Shown here piece after piece: positions 1-7,601 of a DNA stretch of 42,326 bases (the stretch's first letter is position 1; the number at the start of each line of letters is the position of its first letter). Position numbers and translations under genes: made by a program. The notes beneath the pieces were generated by a model. The model ran no database searches, was not told the origin of the DNA, and was given only the letters and a program-made list of their open reading frames with translations. Origin of the DNA: an uncultured Pelagibacteraceae bacterium. GTDB lineage: Bacteria > Pseudomonadota > Alphaproteobacteria > Pelagibacterales > Pelagibacteraceae. The DNA is taken from the NCBI GenBank assembly GCA_902610515.1, contig CACLVZ010000006.1, forward strand, positions 1-42,326. The letters are read 5' to 3'.

Positions 1-570
1 AGTAGAAATTATACCGTCGTATTTTGATCTTAACAAAAACGTCACAATTTTAGATCTATTATTAGTAATTCTTTTAGATTTTATATTTATTGAATTATAA
101 TCTTTTGAAATTGCCAACTTGGCATCTAATAAAGGTAAATTTTTTCTTTTATTTAAAAAATAGGATTTGTAAAAATAATCTCTTACCCCTTTGATTAATC
201 TAAAATTAATCTTTTTTGTTTTAAATATTTTTTTAGCTTTGCCTCTGGTTATTAAGTCTGGATCTTTATTATTATAAAAAACATTTTTAATTTTTTTATT
301 TTTAATAATATCTGTACACGGCGGAGTTAAACCGTGATGAGCACAAGGTTCTAAAGTTACGTACATATCACTATCTTTGAAATTTAAATTTTTATTCAAT
401 GCAATGTATTCAGCATGAGGTCTCCCATTAATATCTGTTACACCAGAACTGATTACAGAATTATTTTTAACTACTACGCATCCAACTGAAGGATTAACCC
501 CTGTTTTACCAAGATGATTTTCAGCCAAATGAAATGCTAAATTTGAATAAAATTTACGATTTGTTGTCAT
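1..570 (-). CDS. ribD: Bifunctional riboflavin deaminase/reductase RibD, 3' part outside window
   Basis: The first 190 residues are visible, starting at the ATG at 568-570; the C-terminus runs off the left edge. The N-terminal cytidine-deaminase-type domain carries the zinc signature: HAE at about residues 52-54, and PCAHHG with a second Cys (about C76 and C85). From about residue 145 the reductase domain begins (the [11 protein letters not shown] region). In the family, RibD deaminates and then reduces the pyrimidine intermediate made from GTP during riboflavin synthesis, in the cytoplasm. The start overlaps the end of nrdR by 17 bp, so it is probably the last visible gene of the rpiB-glyA-nrdR-ribD unit; nrdR-ribD adjacency is common in alphaproteobacteria. 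Identification is firm; completeness cannot be judged. Confidence 0.93.
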   Translation of the reverse strand, partial: MTTNRKFYSNLAFHLAENHLGKTGVNPSVGCVVVKNNSVISSGVTDINGRPHAEYIALNKNLNFKDSDMYVTLEPCAHHGLTPPCTDIIKNKKIKNVFYNNKDPDLITRGKAKKIFKTKKINFRLIKGVRDYFYKSYFLNKRKNLPLLDAKLAISKDYNSINIKSKRITNNRSKIVTFLLRSKYDGIIST

Positions 571-1015
571 CTATATTGCCTACAAACTCCTCAAAGTCCT
601 TAGCCTCTTTGAAGTTTTTGTAAACTGAGGCAAATCTGACATAGGCAACTTTATCTAAAACTGAAAGTCCTTCCATAATAAATTTTCCTATGGTCGGTGT
701 TGGTATCTCGCTCTCGCCAAGTCCCTCAAGATTCCTTACAATTTTTGAAATAAATTTCTCAATAGTCTCGGAGTCTAGAGGTCTCTTTCTTGTGGCTATT
801 CTTATTGATTTAGAAATTTTATCTCTATCAAAAGGCTCTCTTTTTCCATTACCTTTTATTACTGTCAATTCTTGGAACTGAACGCGCTCAAAAGTTGTGA
901 ATCTCTCTTTTCTTTCACAACCACATAATCTTCTTCTCCTTATAGCTGTGCCATCTTCTGTTGGACGTGAGTCAACTACTGAAGTGTCTTTTTCTCTACA
1001 AAATGGACAAAGCAT
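554..1015 (-). CDS. nrdR: Transcriptional repressor NrdR
   Basis: A 153-residue protein beginning MLCPFC. The frame is open 45 bases further upstream, but the ATG at 1013-1015 gives the family's normal N-terminus, starting with the zinc ribbon. The first knuckle is CPFC (C3, C6). The second, after RRRR, reads Cys-Gly-Cys then five residues to FTTFE, where the family usually has CxxC. An ATP-cone domain follows (about residues 46-136: the [13 protein letters not shown] region and [14 protein letters not shown]). NrdR binds NrdR boxes to repress ribonucleotide reductase genes in response to (d)ATP. It lies 7 bp downstream of glyA and overlaps ribD, an order common in alphaproteobacteria. The altered knuckle is real at the DNA level; its effect is unknown. 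Confidence 0.95.
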   Translation of the reverse strand: MLCPFCREKDTSVVDSRPTEDGTAIRRRRLCGCERKERFTTFERVQFQELTVIKGNGKREPFDRDKISKSIRIATRKRPLDSETIEKFISKIVRNLEGLGESEIPTPTIGKFIMEGLSVLDKVAYVRFASVYKNFKEAKDFEEFVGNIDDNKS

Positions 1016-1022
1016 AAATTCT

Positions 1023-2324
1023 TTAACTACTATATATAGGAAAAGAGGAACAAAGTTCAATTATTTCTTTTTGAACTTCTTTTTCTATTTTTGAGTTATC
1101 TTCTTTGTTTTTGCTAAGACCCTCAACTACTTTAAAAATTAAATCTCCAACTAATTTAAATTCATTTGAACCAAAACCCCTTGTTGTGCATGCTGGTGTA
1201 CCTAACCTAATACCTGAAGTTATCATTGGGCTCTCACTATCAAATGGTATTCCATTTTTGTTACAAGTTATGTTTGCTCTTCCTAATGATGCTTGAGCAT
1301 CTTTACCTGTAACACCGAATGACCTAAGATCTATTAGCATTAAATGAGTGTCTGTTCCTCCCGAAAAAATTTTAAAACCTTTTTCTGTTAATCTCTCTGA
1401 GAGAATTTTGGCATTGTTGATAACATTATTTGTATACACTTTAAAATCTTCTGATAACGCTTCTTTGAAACAAACTGCTTTCGCAGCAATTACATGCATA
1501 AGAGGTCCGCCTTGTAAACCTGGAAAGATTGCGCTATTAAATTTTTTTATTAAATCTTCTCTATTTGTTAAAATTATTCCTCCTCTAGGTCCTCTTAAAA
1601 CTTTATGAGTGGTAGATGTAACCACGTCAGCATATTTTGTAGGATTAGGATAAGCTCCTCCAGCCACCAAACCTGAAAAGTGTGCCATATCTACAAGGAG
1701 ATATGCTCCTACTTTATCACAAATTTCTCTAAACTTTTTAAAATCTATTACTCTAGAATATGCGCTACCACCTGCAATTATAAGTTTTGGTTTACTCTCC
1801 ATGGCAATTTTTTCCACACTTTCATAATCAATTAGACCTGTTTTTTTATCAACCTCGTAATGTAAAGCATTAAACCACTTTCCAGACTGAGCAGGTTTAG
1901 CTCCATGAGTTAAATGTCCGCCAGAATTCAAACTCATAGCTAATGTGGTATCACCAGGTTTTAATAAAGCAAGGTACACTGCGCCATTAGCTTGAGCACC
2001 TGAGTGCGGTTGTACATTCGCAAAATTACAATTAAATAATTTTTTAGCTCTCTCGATTGCTAGATTTTCAGAAATGTCAACGTGTTCACATCCGCCATAA
2101 TATCTTTTTCCCGGATAACCTTCAGCATATTTGTTTGTTAATACTGATCCTTGAGCTTCTAATACAGCTTTTGAAACAATATTTTCAGAAGCTATCAACT
2201 CTATATGATTCTGTTGCCTTATAAATTCTTCTTCAATAGATTTGTATAATTCTTTATCGGCGTTTTTTAAATCTAATTTGAAAAAGCTATTCAAATATTT
2301 ATTTAATTTAACTGCTATAGACAT
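1023..2324 (-). CDS. glyA: Serine hydroxymethyltransferase
   Basis: A 433-residue PLP enzyme of the usual family length. It interconverts serine plus tetrahydrofolate with glycine plus 5,10-methylene-tetrahydrofolate, feeding one-carbon metabolism. Visible motifs include the [12 protein letters not shown] segment (about 40-51), [13 protein letters not shown] (66-78), [13 protein letters not shown] (211-223) and the PLP-lysine motif [13 protein letters not shown] with K241 as the Schiff-base lysine. The ATG at 2322-2324 follows the rpiB stop by 2 bp, so the two genes are probably co-transcribed, with nrdR and ribD behind. In SAR11-type organisms glycine and serine are closely tied to growth, but no glycine riboswitch can be seen here. 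Confidence 0.98.
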   Translation of the reverse strand: MSIAVKLNKYLNSFFKLDLKNADKELYKSIEEEFIRQQNHIELIASENIVSKAVLEAQGSVLTNKYAEGYPGKRYYGGCEHVDISENLAIERAKKLFNCNFANVQPHSGAQANGAVYLALLKPGDTTLAMSLNSGGHLTHGAKPAQSGKWFNALHYEVDKKTGLIDYESVEKIAMESKPKLIIAGGSAYSRVIDFKKFREICDKVGAYLLVDMAHFSGLVAGGAYPNPTKYADVVTSTTHKVLRGPRGGIILTNREDLIKKFNSAIFPGLQGGPLMHVIAAKAVCFKEALSEDFKVYTNNVINNAKILSERLTEKGFKIFSGGTDTHLMLIDLRSFGVTGKDAQASLGRANITCNKNGIPFDSESPMITSGIRLGTPACTTRGFGSNEFKLVGDLIFKVVEGLSKNKEDNSKIEKEVQKEIIELCSSFPIYSS

Positions 2325-2326
2325 AT

Positions 2327-2779
2327 TTATATTTTTTTAATTCTTTTTAAATGCCTTCCCCCCTCAAATTTAGTTTTAAGAAAAACCTCAACTAATTTTA
2401 AGGATAGTTTTTTTTTTGTTAATCTTGAACCCAATGCTATTATATTAGCATTATTATGTTGTCTAGACAATCTAGTTGATTTTAAATTATAACATACCGC
2501 TGCTCTAATTGTTTTGATTTTATTGGCACTTATGGCCATTCCAGTGCCAGATCCACATACCAGTATTCCAACATCGCTCTTTTTTAATTTTACTCTATTT
2601 CCGAGTTTTTTTGCATAATCTGGGTAATCGACTGATTTATCACTGAATGGACCAATATCAAAAATAGAAACTTTTTTATTAACTAAGAAGTCTTTAATGT
2701 CCTCTTTAAGACTAAAACCTGCATGGTCTGAGGCAATACATACAGTTTTAAAGATTTTGTTTAATTTTATATTGCTCAT
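2327..2779 (-). CDS. rpiB: Ribose-5-phosphate isomerase B
   Basis: A 150-residue RpiB/LacAB-type sugar isomerase that interconverts ribose-5-phosphate and ribulose-5-phosphate in the pentose phosphate pathway. Signatures are ASDHAGF (17-22), the DIGP and DYPDYA segments, and the catalytic [14 protein letters not shown] loop with C75. It is the first gene of a minus-strand unit with glyA, nrdR and ribD, and is divergent from hemB across 71 bp of AT-rich sequence. The rpiB-glyA pairing is typical of alphaproteobacteria. The start ATG at 2777-2779 is the only suitable one. The C-terminus is basic and a little longer than a minimal RpiB. Confidence 0.96.
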   Translation of the reverse strand: MSNIKLNKIFKTVCIASDHAGFSLKEDIKDFLVNKKVSIFDIGPFSDKSVDYPDYAKKLGNRVKLKKSDVGILVCGSGTGMAISANKIKTIRAAVCYNLKSTRLSRQHNNANIIALGSRLTKKKLSLKLVEVFLKTKFEGGRHLKRIKKI

Positions 2780-2850
2780 AAATATTAATTAAATTACACT
2801 AATTAAAATTATAATAATATATTTGTCGCATTATAAATATCAGGCTTTAC

Positions 2851-3843
2851 ATGAAAATCTTAGGTTCTTACCCAAAAACTAGGCTTAGAAGGTTAAGAAA
2901 AAGCAAGTGGTTGAGGGAACTAGTCTCAGAAACCAGTATTTCAAGCAATGATTTAATAATGCCAATCTTTGTAAGGGAAGGTAAAAATAAGATTGATTCT
3001 ATCAAATCAATGCCTGGTGTTAAAAGATATTCAGTTGATAAATTGCCTAAAATTTTAAAAGAAGTAAAAAAAAATAAAATACCAATGATTGCTTTGTTTC
3101 CTTATATCTCAAATAAAAAAAAAAATATTTTGGGTACAGAGGCTCTTAATCCTAATAATTTGATTTGTGAAAGTCTAAGATTCATAAAGAAAAAATTTCC
3201 TGGAATTGGAATTATGTGTGATGTTGCTTTAGATCCTTATACGTCACATGGTCATGATGGAATTATAATTAACAGAAAAATCGATAACGATAAAACAATT
3301 GAGATTTTGGTAAAACAAGCTTTATTACAGGCTCGGATGGGTTGCGATGTAATTGCACCTTCTGATATGATGGATGGAAGAATTGGGGTGATAAGAAAAG
3401 CCTTAGATAAAAATAATTTTCAGGATGTGAGTATATTGTCATATGCCGTTAAATTTGCATCAAGCTTTTACGGGCCTTTTAGAGATGCAGTTGGAAGTAA
3501 GTCAAAATTAAAAAAAGATAAAGCTACTTACCAAATGGATTATAAAAATACTTCTGAAAGTTTTAGAGAAGTTGGTTTAGATATAAAAGAGGGAGCTGAT
3601 ATGATAATGGTCAAACCAGGTTTGATATATCTTGATATCATAAGCAAAATAAAAAATAGTTTTAAAATACCAATAATAGCTTACCAAGTTTCAGGCGAGT
3701 ACTCCTTGATAAAAAATGCTATAGAGAAAAAAATTTTAACAGAAGAATCAATAATTGAGAGCTTGATATCTTTTAAAAGAGCTGGTGCTTGTGCTATAGT
3801 AACTTATTTCGCAATAGATATTGCGAAAAAAATAAAGCAATAA
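2851..3843 (+). CDS. hemB: Delta-aminolevulinic acid dehydratase (porphobilinogen synthase)
   Basis: A 330-residue enzyme that condenses two 5-aminolevulinate molecules to porphobilinogen for haem (tetrapyrrole) synthesis. The two active-site lysines are in SYAVKFASSFYGP (K201) and MIMVKPGL (K255). The metal-site segment reads DVALDPYTSHGHDG (124-137), with Ala/Asp/Asp where zinc enzymes have three Cys; it therefore belongs to the Mg-responsive, catalytic-zinc-free class. It starts at the ATG at 2851 and is divergent from rpiB. Its stop codon abuts the end of recO on the opposite strand with no gap. A perfect inverted repeat sits in its last codons (3807-3828). Confidence 0.97.
   Translation: MKILGSYPKTRLRRLRKSKWLRELVSETSISSNDLIMPIFVREGKNKIDSIKSMPGVKRYSVDKLPKILKEVKKNKIPMIALFPYISNKKKNILGTEALNPNNLICESLRFIKKKFPGIGIMCDVALDPYTSHGHDGIIINRKIDNDKTIEILVKQALLQARMGCDVIAPSDMMDGRIGVIRKALDKNNFQDVSILSYAVKFASSFYGPFRDAVGSKSKLKKDKATYQMDYKNTSESFREVGLDIKEGADMIMVKPGLIYLDIISKIKNSFKIPIIAYQVSGEYSLIKNAIEKKILTEESIIESLISFKRAGACAIVTYFAIDIAKKIKQ
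3807..3828. repeat. Perfect 10-bp inverted repeat at the hemB/recO junction
   Basis: TTTCGCAATA, then GA, then TATTGCGAAA. As RNA it can fold into a 9-bp stem with a 4-nt loop on either strand. It lies inside the last codons of hemB, 15 nt before the stop, and just past the end of the convergent recO. Neither strand has a clear U-tract straight after the stem, so it is not a classical intrinsic terminator; a 3'-end processing or stabilising hairpin is possible. Chance is also possible in AT-rich DNA. Confidence 0.55.
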
Positions 3844-4518
3844 TCAAAAATAATTTTCAAGTAATATCCTTGATTTAGGAAAAGGTAAATTATTTGGAAT
3901 AAAAAATTTATTTTGAATTATGTTTCTCGTAAAATATAACGATTTTTTTATTATGTGGTTCGATAGTTTATTTGGTAATTTTTTTAAGATTAAAAACTTT
4001 GGAATTTCATAAGTATAATTATCAATTTTAACTTTAATAATATCCTCAATTAAATCAGTTTGGTAAAATTTATCTAGGTTTGGATCAAATCCAAGATCCT
4101 TAATAAGATTTAATTCAAAAAAAATAAATAAAATTATCCAATTCTCAAAATTTATTGCATTTATGAAATTTTCTAATGAAATATAAATTTTTTTGTAAGG
4201 TTGAGAGTCTGGTAATAAAACATTTAAAATTGAGCATATGGATACCAAAGCAGAAGTTCTCTCTTTATCATTAAAAAATAATGGGGAAATTGGTTTAATT
4301 AGTTCTGTCTTAAAATATCCTAATTTATTATCATTTTTAGAATTATGTACTATATGAAGCTTGTTAGATAATTGTAGATAATTTTTTATCTTTCTCGAAT
4401 TACCTCCATAAACTAATCCTGATATTTTCCCTTTAGATGGAGAAAAAACATTAATTATATTAGCATTCTCTCTGAATTTTCTTTTACTTAAAAGGTAACA
4501 CTCATCTTCCCAATTCAT
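3844..4518 (-). CDS. recO: DNA repair protein RecO
   Basis: A 224-residue RecO-type recombination mediator. The N-terminal OB-fold region is recognisable (MNWEDECYLLSKRKFRENANIINVFS, then GKISGLVYGG around residues 30-39), followed by a helical region. In the family it helps load RecA on SSB-coated single strands with RecR. I see no four-Cys zinc finger, as in many alphaproteobacterial members. It is somewhat short and poorly conserved, so the call rests on the N-terminal pattern and its place behind rnc. Its ATG overlaps the rnc stop as ATGA. It is the last gene of the ten-gene dapA-recO unit and abuts the end of hemB. In many relatives era lies between rnc and recO; it is not here. Confidence 0.88.
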   Translation of the reverse strand: MNWEDECYLLSKRKFRENANIINVFSPSKGKISGLVYGGNSRKIKNYLQLSNKLHIVHNSKNDNKLGYFKTELIKPISPLFFNDKERTSALVSICSILNVLLPDSQPYKKIYISLENFINAINFENWIILFIFFELNLIKDLGFDPNLDKFYQTDLIEDIIKVKIDNYTYEIPKFLILKKLPNKLSNHIIKKSLYFTRNIIQNKFFIPNNLPFPKSRILLENYF

Positions 4519-5180
4519 ATATCTAATAATTTAATTAATTTGGCAGCTGCATTTTGTTGTGCATTTTTTTTTGATGAACCAATTCCGATTATTTTTTTTG
4601 ACTCAGGTATTTGTACCTCGGTTTTGAATAATGGTTTATGTTGCGGTCCAGTTTTCTTAAAAAATGTATATTTAGGTAATATCTTAAATTTTTTTAAACT
4701 GTACTCTTGGAGTTTTGTTTTTGAATCTATAAGTGTAACTATAGAGTTATCAATAAAAGTTTCCCAAAAATTTAAAATAAATTTTTCTGAATATTTAAGA
4801 CCTCCATCTAAATAAATGGCACCCACAATAGCTTCGAGACTGTCACTCAAAATTTTATCACTTGATCTCTCTAAATTTTTATTGGAGGAACCAAGAAATA
4901 AGTATTTTTTTAAATTTAATTTTTTGGCTATATTTACACATGTTTTTTTATTAACAAGATTTGCAAATTTTTTATCTATTGTTCCCTCTTTCTCATTTGG
5001 ATATTTGTCGATAAGTTTTTTTGAAATTATTAGACCTAAAACTCTGTCACCTAAAAATTCTAACTTTTCGTTATTATTATTATTATCAAAACTTTTATGA
5101 GTTAATGCCTGATTTAACAAGCTTTTATTTTTGAAATCATATTTTAAAATTTCTTCAAGCTCTTTGGTTGATTTGCTCAT
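4515..5180 (-). CDS. rnc: Ribonuclease III
   Basis: A 221-residue double-strand-specific endoribonuclease that processes rRNA precursors and structured mRNAs. The signature EKLEFLGDRVLGL is at about residues 38-50 and the second acidic cluster DSLEAIVGAIYLDGG at about 112-126; these supply the metal-binding Glu/Asp residues. A C-terminal double-stranded-RNA-binding domain follows (about 150-220, ending in KKNAQQNAAAKLIKLL). Both junctions are ATGA overlaps (with lepB upstream and recO downstream), implying coupled translation. Length and domain order are normal. Confidence 0.97.
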   Translation of the reverse strand: MSKSTKELEEILKYDFKNKSLLNQALTHKSFDNNNNNEKLEFLGDRVLGLIISKKLIDKYPNEKEGTIDKKFANLVNKKTCVNIAKKLNLKKYLFLGSSNKNLERSSDKILSDSLEAIVGAIYLDGGLKYSEKFILNFWETFIDNSIVTLIDSKTKLQEYSLKKFKILPKYTFFKKTGPQHKPLFKTEVQIPESKKIIGIGSSKKNAQQNAAAKLIKLLDI

Positions 5181-5917
5181 TTTAAACCTTGGAAAGTTCT
5201 TTCAAATCTAAAAGAGTCGTGTAAATTCCAAAATTTTAGTAGACTACTTTTTTTGGTATCGTTTGAAAAAAATATTATTCTTGCCTTGCCAACTAAATTT
5301 AAGTTTTTAACGTATCCTACATCATCTAAAAATCGACTGTCTTTTGAACAATCTCGGTTATCACCCATCAAAAAATAATGATCTTGAGGAACTTTAAATT
5401 TTTTCGTATTTTGTAATGTTCCATTTTTATTATATGCAGCCATATATTTAACTCCGTTCGGTAAAGTTTCAATGAAAATTTTAGTTTCCAAGTTATAATT
5501 ACCACATCTTATGGCTTGGGAAATTTTAGTTTCTTTTCTTAAGATTTTCTTTTTATTAATCAGAATATCTCCTTCGACAAATTGTATCTCATCTCCTGGC
5601 AAACCAATGAGCCTTTTAATGTAATCTGTTCTATTATCTGCTGGTGTTTTAAAAACAACTAGATCTCCTTGTTCTGGCTTTTTTGAGAAAAAACGATTAT
5701 CTGAAAAATTTGGGCTAAATGGAAATGAATGTTTGCTAAAACCATAAGAGTATTTGCTTACAAAAATTCTATCTCCTATTAATAAAGTAGGCTCCATGGA
5801 GGAAGAAGGAATATAAAAAGGCTGAATAATTAAAGATCTTATAATAATTGCTATTATTAAAGCCCCAAATAGAGTTTTTAAATTTTCAATTATTAAATTA
5901 ACTAATTTTTTCTTCAT
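5177..5917 (-). CDS. lepB: Signal peptidase I
   Basis: A 246-residue inner-membrane serine protease that removes signal peptides from exported proteins. One N-terminal membrane segment (about 12-32) is followed by the catalytic Ser in PSSSMEPTL (S40) and the catalytic Lys in DYIKRLIGLPGDE (K101); the MGDNRDCSKDSR box is near the C-terminus. It lies between acpS and rnc with ATGA overlaps on both sides. The lepB-rnc pairing is widely conserved. Substrates nearby include the transglycosylase at 11189 and the binding protein at 17733, both with signal peptides. Confidence 0.97.
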   Translation of the reverse strand: MKKKLVNLIIENLKTLFGALIIAIIIRSLIIQPFYIPSSSMEPTLLIGDRIFVSKYSYGFSKHSFPFSPNFSDNRFFSKKPEQGDLVVFKTPADNRTDYIKRLIGLPGDEIQFVEGDILINKKKILRKETKISQAIRCGNYNLETKIFIETLPNGVKYMAAYNKNGTLQNTKKFKVPQDHYFLMGDNRDCSKDSRFLDDVGYVKNLNLVGKARIIFFSNDTKKSSLLKFWNLHDSFRFERTFQGLK

Positions 5918-6297
5918 ATAGAGATTGTTACGAATGCTACTGCATATTTATCTTCGTCAGTTAAAGATAAGGAAATTTTAAATTTTTTTTTTTTTAGTTT
6001 TTTTTCAACTTTTTCTTTTGTTTTTTTTAAAAGTTTAATAAATGGTTTTCCATTTTTTTCATTTAAGACTACTATTTCATTGAAATTTATTCCTTTTGAA
6101 ATACCTGTTCCTAATGCTTTAGAAAAAGCCTCTTTTGCAGCAAATCTCTTAGCATAGCAATTATAACTTTTAATTGTTTTATTACATTTTGAAATTTCAA
6201 CATCATTAAATATTCTCGTAATAAATGATTCTTTTTTGATAGAGTCTCTTATTCTTTTAATTTTAACGATATCTGTTCCAACTCCGTAAATTTTCAT
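5914..6297 (-). CDS. acpS: Holo-[acyl-carrier-protein] synthase
   Basis: A 127-residue phosphopantetheinyl transferase that transfers 4'-phosphopantetheine from CoA to apo-ACP for fatty acid synthesis. The family signatures are GVGTDIVKI with the metal-binding D9, and RFAAKEAFSKALGTG with E56. Its length matches the AcpS family. It overlaps the pdxJ stop by one base and the lepB start by four, and the pdxJ-acpS-lepB order is standard in alphaproteobacteria. The C-terminal half contains a Lys-rich stretch (about 88-106) typical of this AT-rich genome. Confidence 0.96.
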   Translation of the reverse strand: MKIYGVGTDIVKIKRIRDSIKKESFITRIFNDVEISKCNKTIKSYNCYAKRFAAKEAFSKALGTGISKGINFNEIVVLNEKNGKPFIKLLKKTKEKVEKKLKKKKFKISLSLTDEDKYAVAFVTISI

Positions 6298-7019
6298 TAT
6301 TTTATAATTCTTCTAAATTCTTTAATTGTATTTCTCATGCCTAAAAAAATTGACTCTCCAATCAGAAAATGCCCGATGTTAAATTCTTTAATGCCTTTTA
6401 TTTTTGATAAAATTTTTGCTGATTGAAAAGTTAAGCCGTGACCAGCGTGAACATTTAGTCCTAAAGTGTTCCCAAAAATAACAGCTTTTTTGATTTTTTT
6501 TAATTCACTTTTATAATTTTTTTTTCGATTTACTAAATTACAGAATTTTCCCGTATGTAGTTCAACAGTATCTGCATTTAAAGATTTAGAGACTTTAATA
6601 TCGCTTATGCTAGGTTCAATGAATAAACTAACCTTGGATTTATTTTTTTTAAATTTTGAAATTATTTTTTTTAAAAAATCTTTCCTGTATTTTAAATTTA
6701 GACCGCCTTCAGTGGTAATTTCTTCCCTTTTTTCTGGTACAATGCAAATAAAATTTGGTTTATTTTTCAAAGCTATTTCTAACATCTCTTTGGTTGCGGC
6801 GATTTCTAAATTTAAAGGGATTTTAAGTTTAGATTTAATTTTTTTAAGATCTAGATCATTTATATGCCTTCTATCCTCTCTTAGGTGAATTGTGATAGAA
6901 TCTGCTCCACTTTTTTGAGCAAAGATAGCTGCACGTAATGGACTGGGGTAGTTATCGCCTCGAGCATTTCTTACAGTAGCTACGTGATCAATATTTACTC
7001 CAAGTTTAATCCTATTCAT
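6297..7019 (-). CDS. pdxJ: Pyridoxine 5'-phosphate synthase
   Basis: A 240-residue TIM-barrel enzyme that condenses 3-amino-2-oxopropyl phosphate with 1-deoxy-xylulose-5-phosphate to pyridoxine 5'-phosphate, the ring-closing step of DXP-dependent vitamin B6 synthesis. Motifs include LGVNIDHVATVRNARG (6-21), ITIHLREDRRHI (about 43-54), NLEIAATKEM and NVHAGHGLTF. The start ATG directly precedes, without a gap, the pyrE stop upstream. Its presence suggests the organism makes B6 itself, while the TPP riboswitch and symporter at 14.4-16.0 kb point to partial dependence on imported thiamine precursors. Confidence 0.97.
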   Translation of the reverse strand: MNRIKLGVNIDHVATVRNARGDNYPSPLRAAIFAQKSGADSITIHLREDRRHINDLDLKKIKSKLKIPLNLEIAATKEMLEIALKNKPNFICIVPEKREEITTEGGLNLKYRKDFLKKIISKFKKNKSKVSLFIEPSISDIKVSKSLNADTVELHTGKFCNLVNRKKNYKSELKKIKKAVIFGNTLGLNVHAGHGLTFQSAKILSKIKGIKEFNIGHFLIGESIFLGMRNTIKEFRRIIK

Positions 7020-7601
7020 TTATAAAGTTCTGCTTCCAGGTTTTACTGCCTGAATTTTTAAAAGATCTTCTGGCAAATTATCCTTAGTATAAGTAGGAAT
7101 GTTGAGTTGTACTTGTGAAATAATTTTTTGTTTTATAGACGAATTACCTTTTGATCTGTCTATTAGACAAGCAAATCCAATAACTTTTGCATTAAAATCT
7201 GAAACTATTTTTGAGCATTCTAAGCTTGATTTGCCGGTTGTAATGACATCTTCTACTATTAACACTTTTTGATTTTTTTTAATTACAAAATCTCTTCTTA
7301 ATTGTAATTTACCGCTTACTCTTTCTGAAAAAATAGTTTCTTTATTTAAAAGACGCCCCATCTCATAACCAATTACAACTCCACCCATAGCTGGAGATAA
7401 AATCAAATCAAAATTTTCAAAGTTTTTTTTAATTTTTTCAGATAATGAAGTGCAAATTTTAGCTGCTTTGATTGGCTTGCTCATTAATTGAGCACATTGA
7501 ACATAGGACGGACTATGCAATCCAGAAGATAAAATAAAATGCCCATCTAAAAGAGCATTAGTTTCTCGTAAAATTTTCAAAGATTCTTCTGATGAAAGCA
7601 T
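7020..7601 (-). CDS. pyrE: Orotate phosphoribosyltransferase
   Basis: A 193-residue PRTase that makes orotidine 5'-monophosphate from orotate and PRPP in pyrimidine synthesis. The PRPP-binding motif VLIVEDVITTGKS is at about residues 113-125. The N-terminal GHFILSSGLHSPSYVQ segment belongs to the PyrE fold, so translation must start at the ATG at 7599-7601 although this overlaps the end of the Rel/Spo gene by 44 bp, the largest same-strand overlap in the window. pyrB and pyrC-like genes lie in a different unit (25.9-28.2 kb). Confident. Confidence 0.96.
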   Translation of the reverse strand: MLSSEESLKILRETNALLDGHFILSSGLHSPSYVQCAQLMSKPIKAAKICTSLSEKIKKNFENFDLILSPAMGGVVIGYEMGRLLNKETIFSERVSGKLQLRRDFVIKKNQKVLIVEDVITTGKSSLECSKIVSDFNAKVIGFACLIDRSKGNSSIKQKIISQVQLNIPTYTKDNLPEDLLKIQAVKPGSRTL

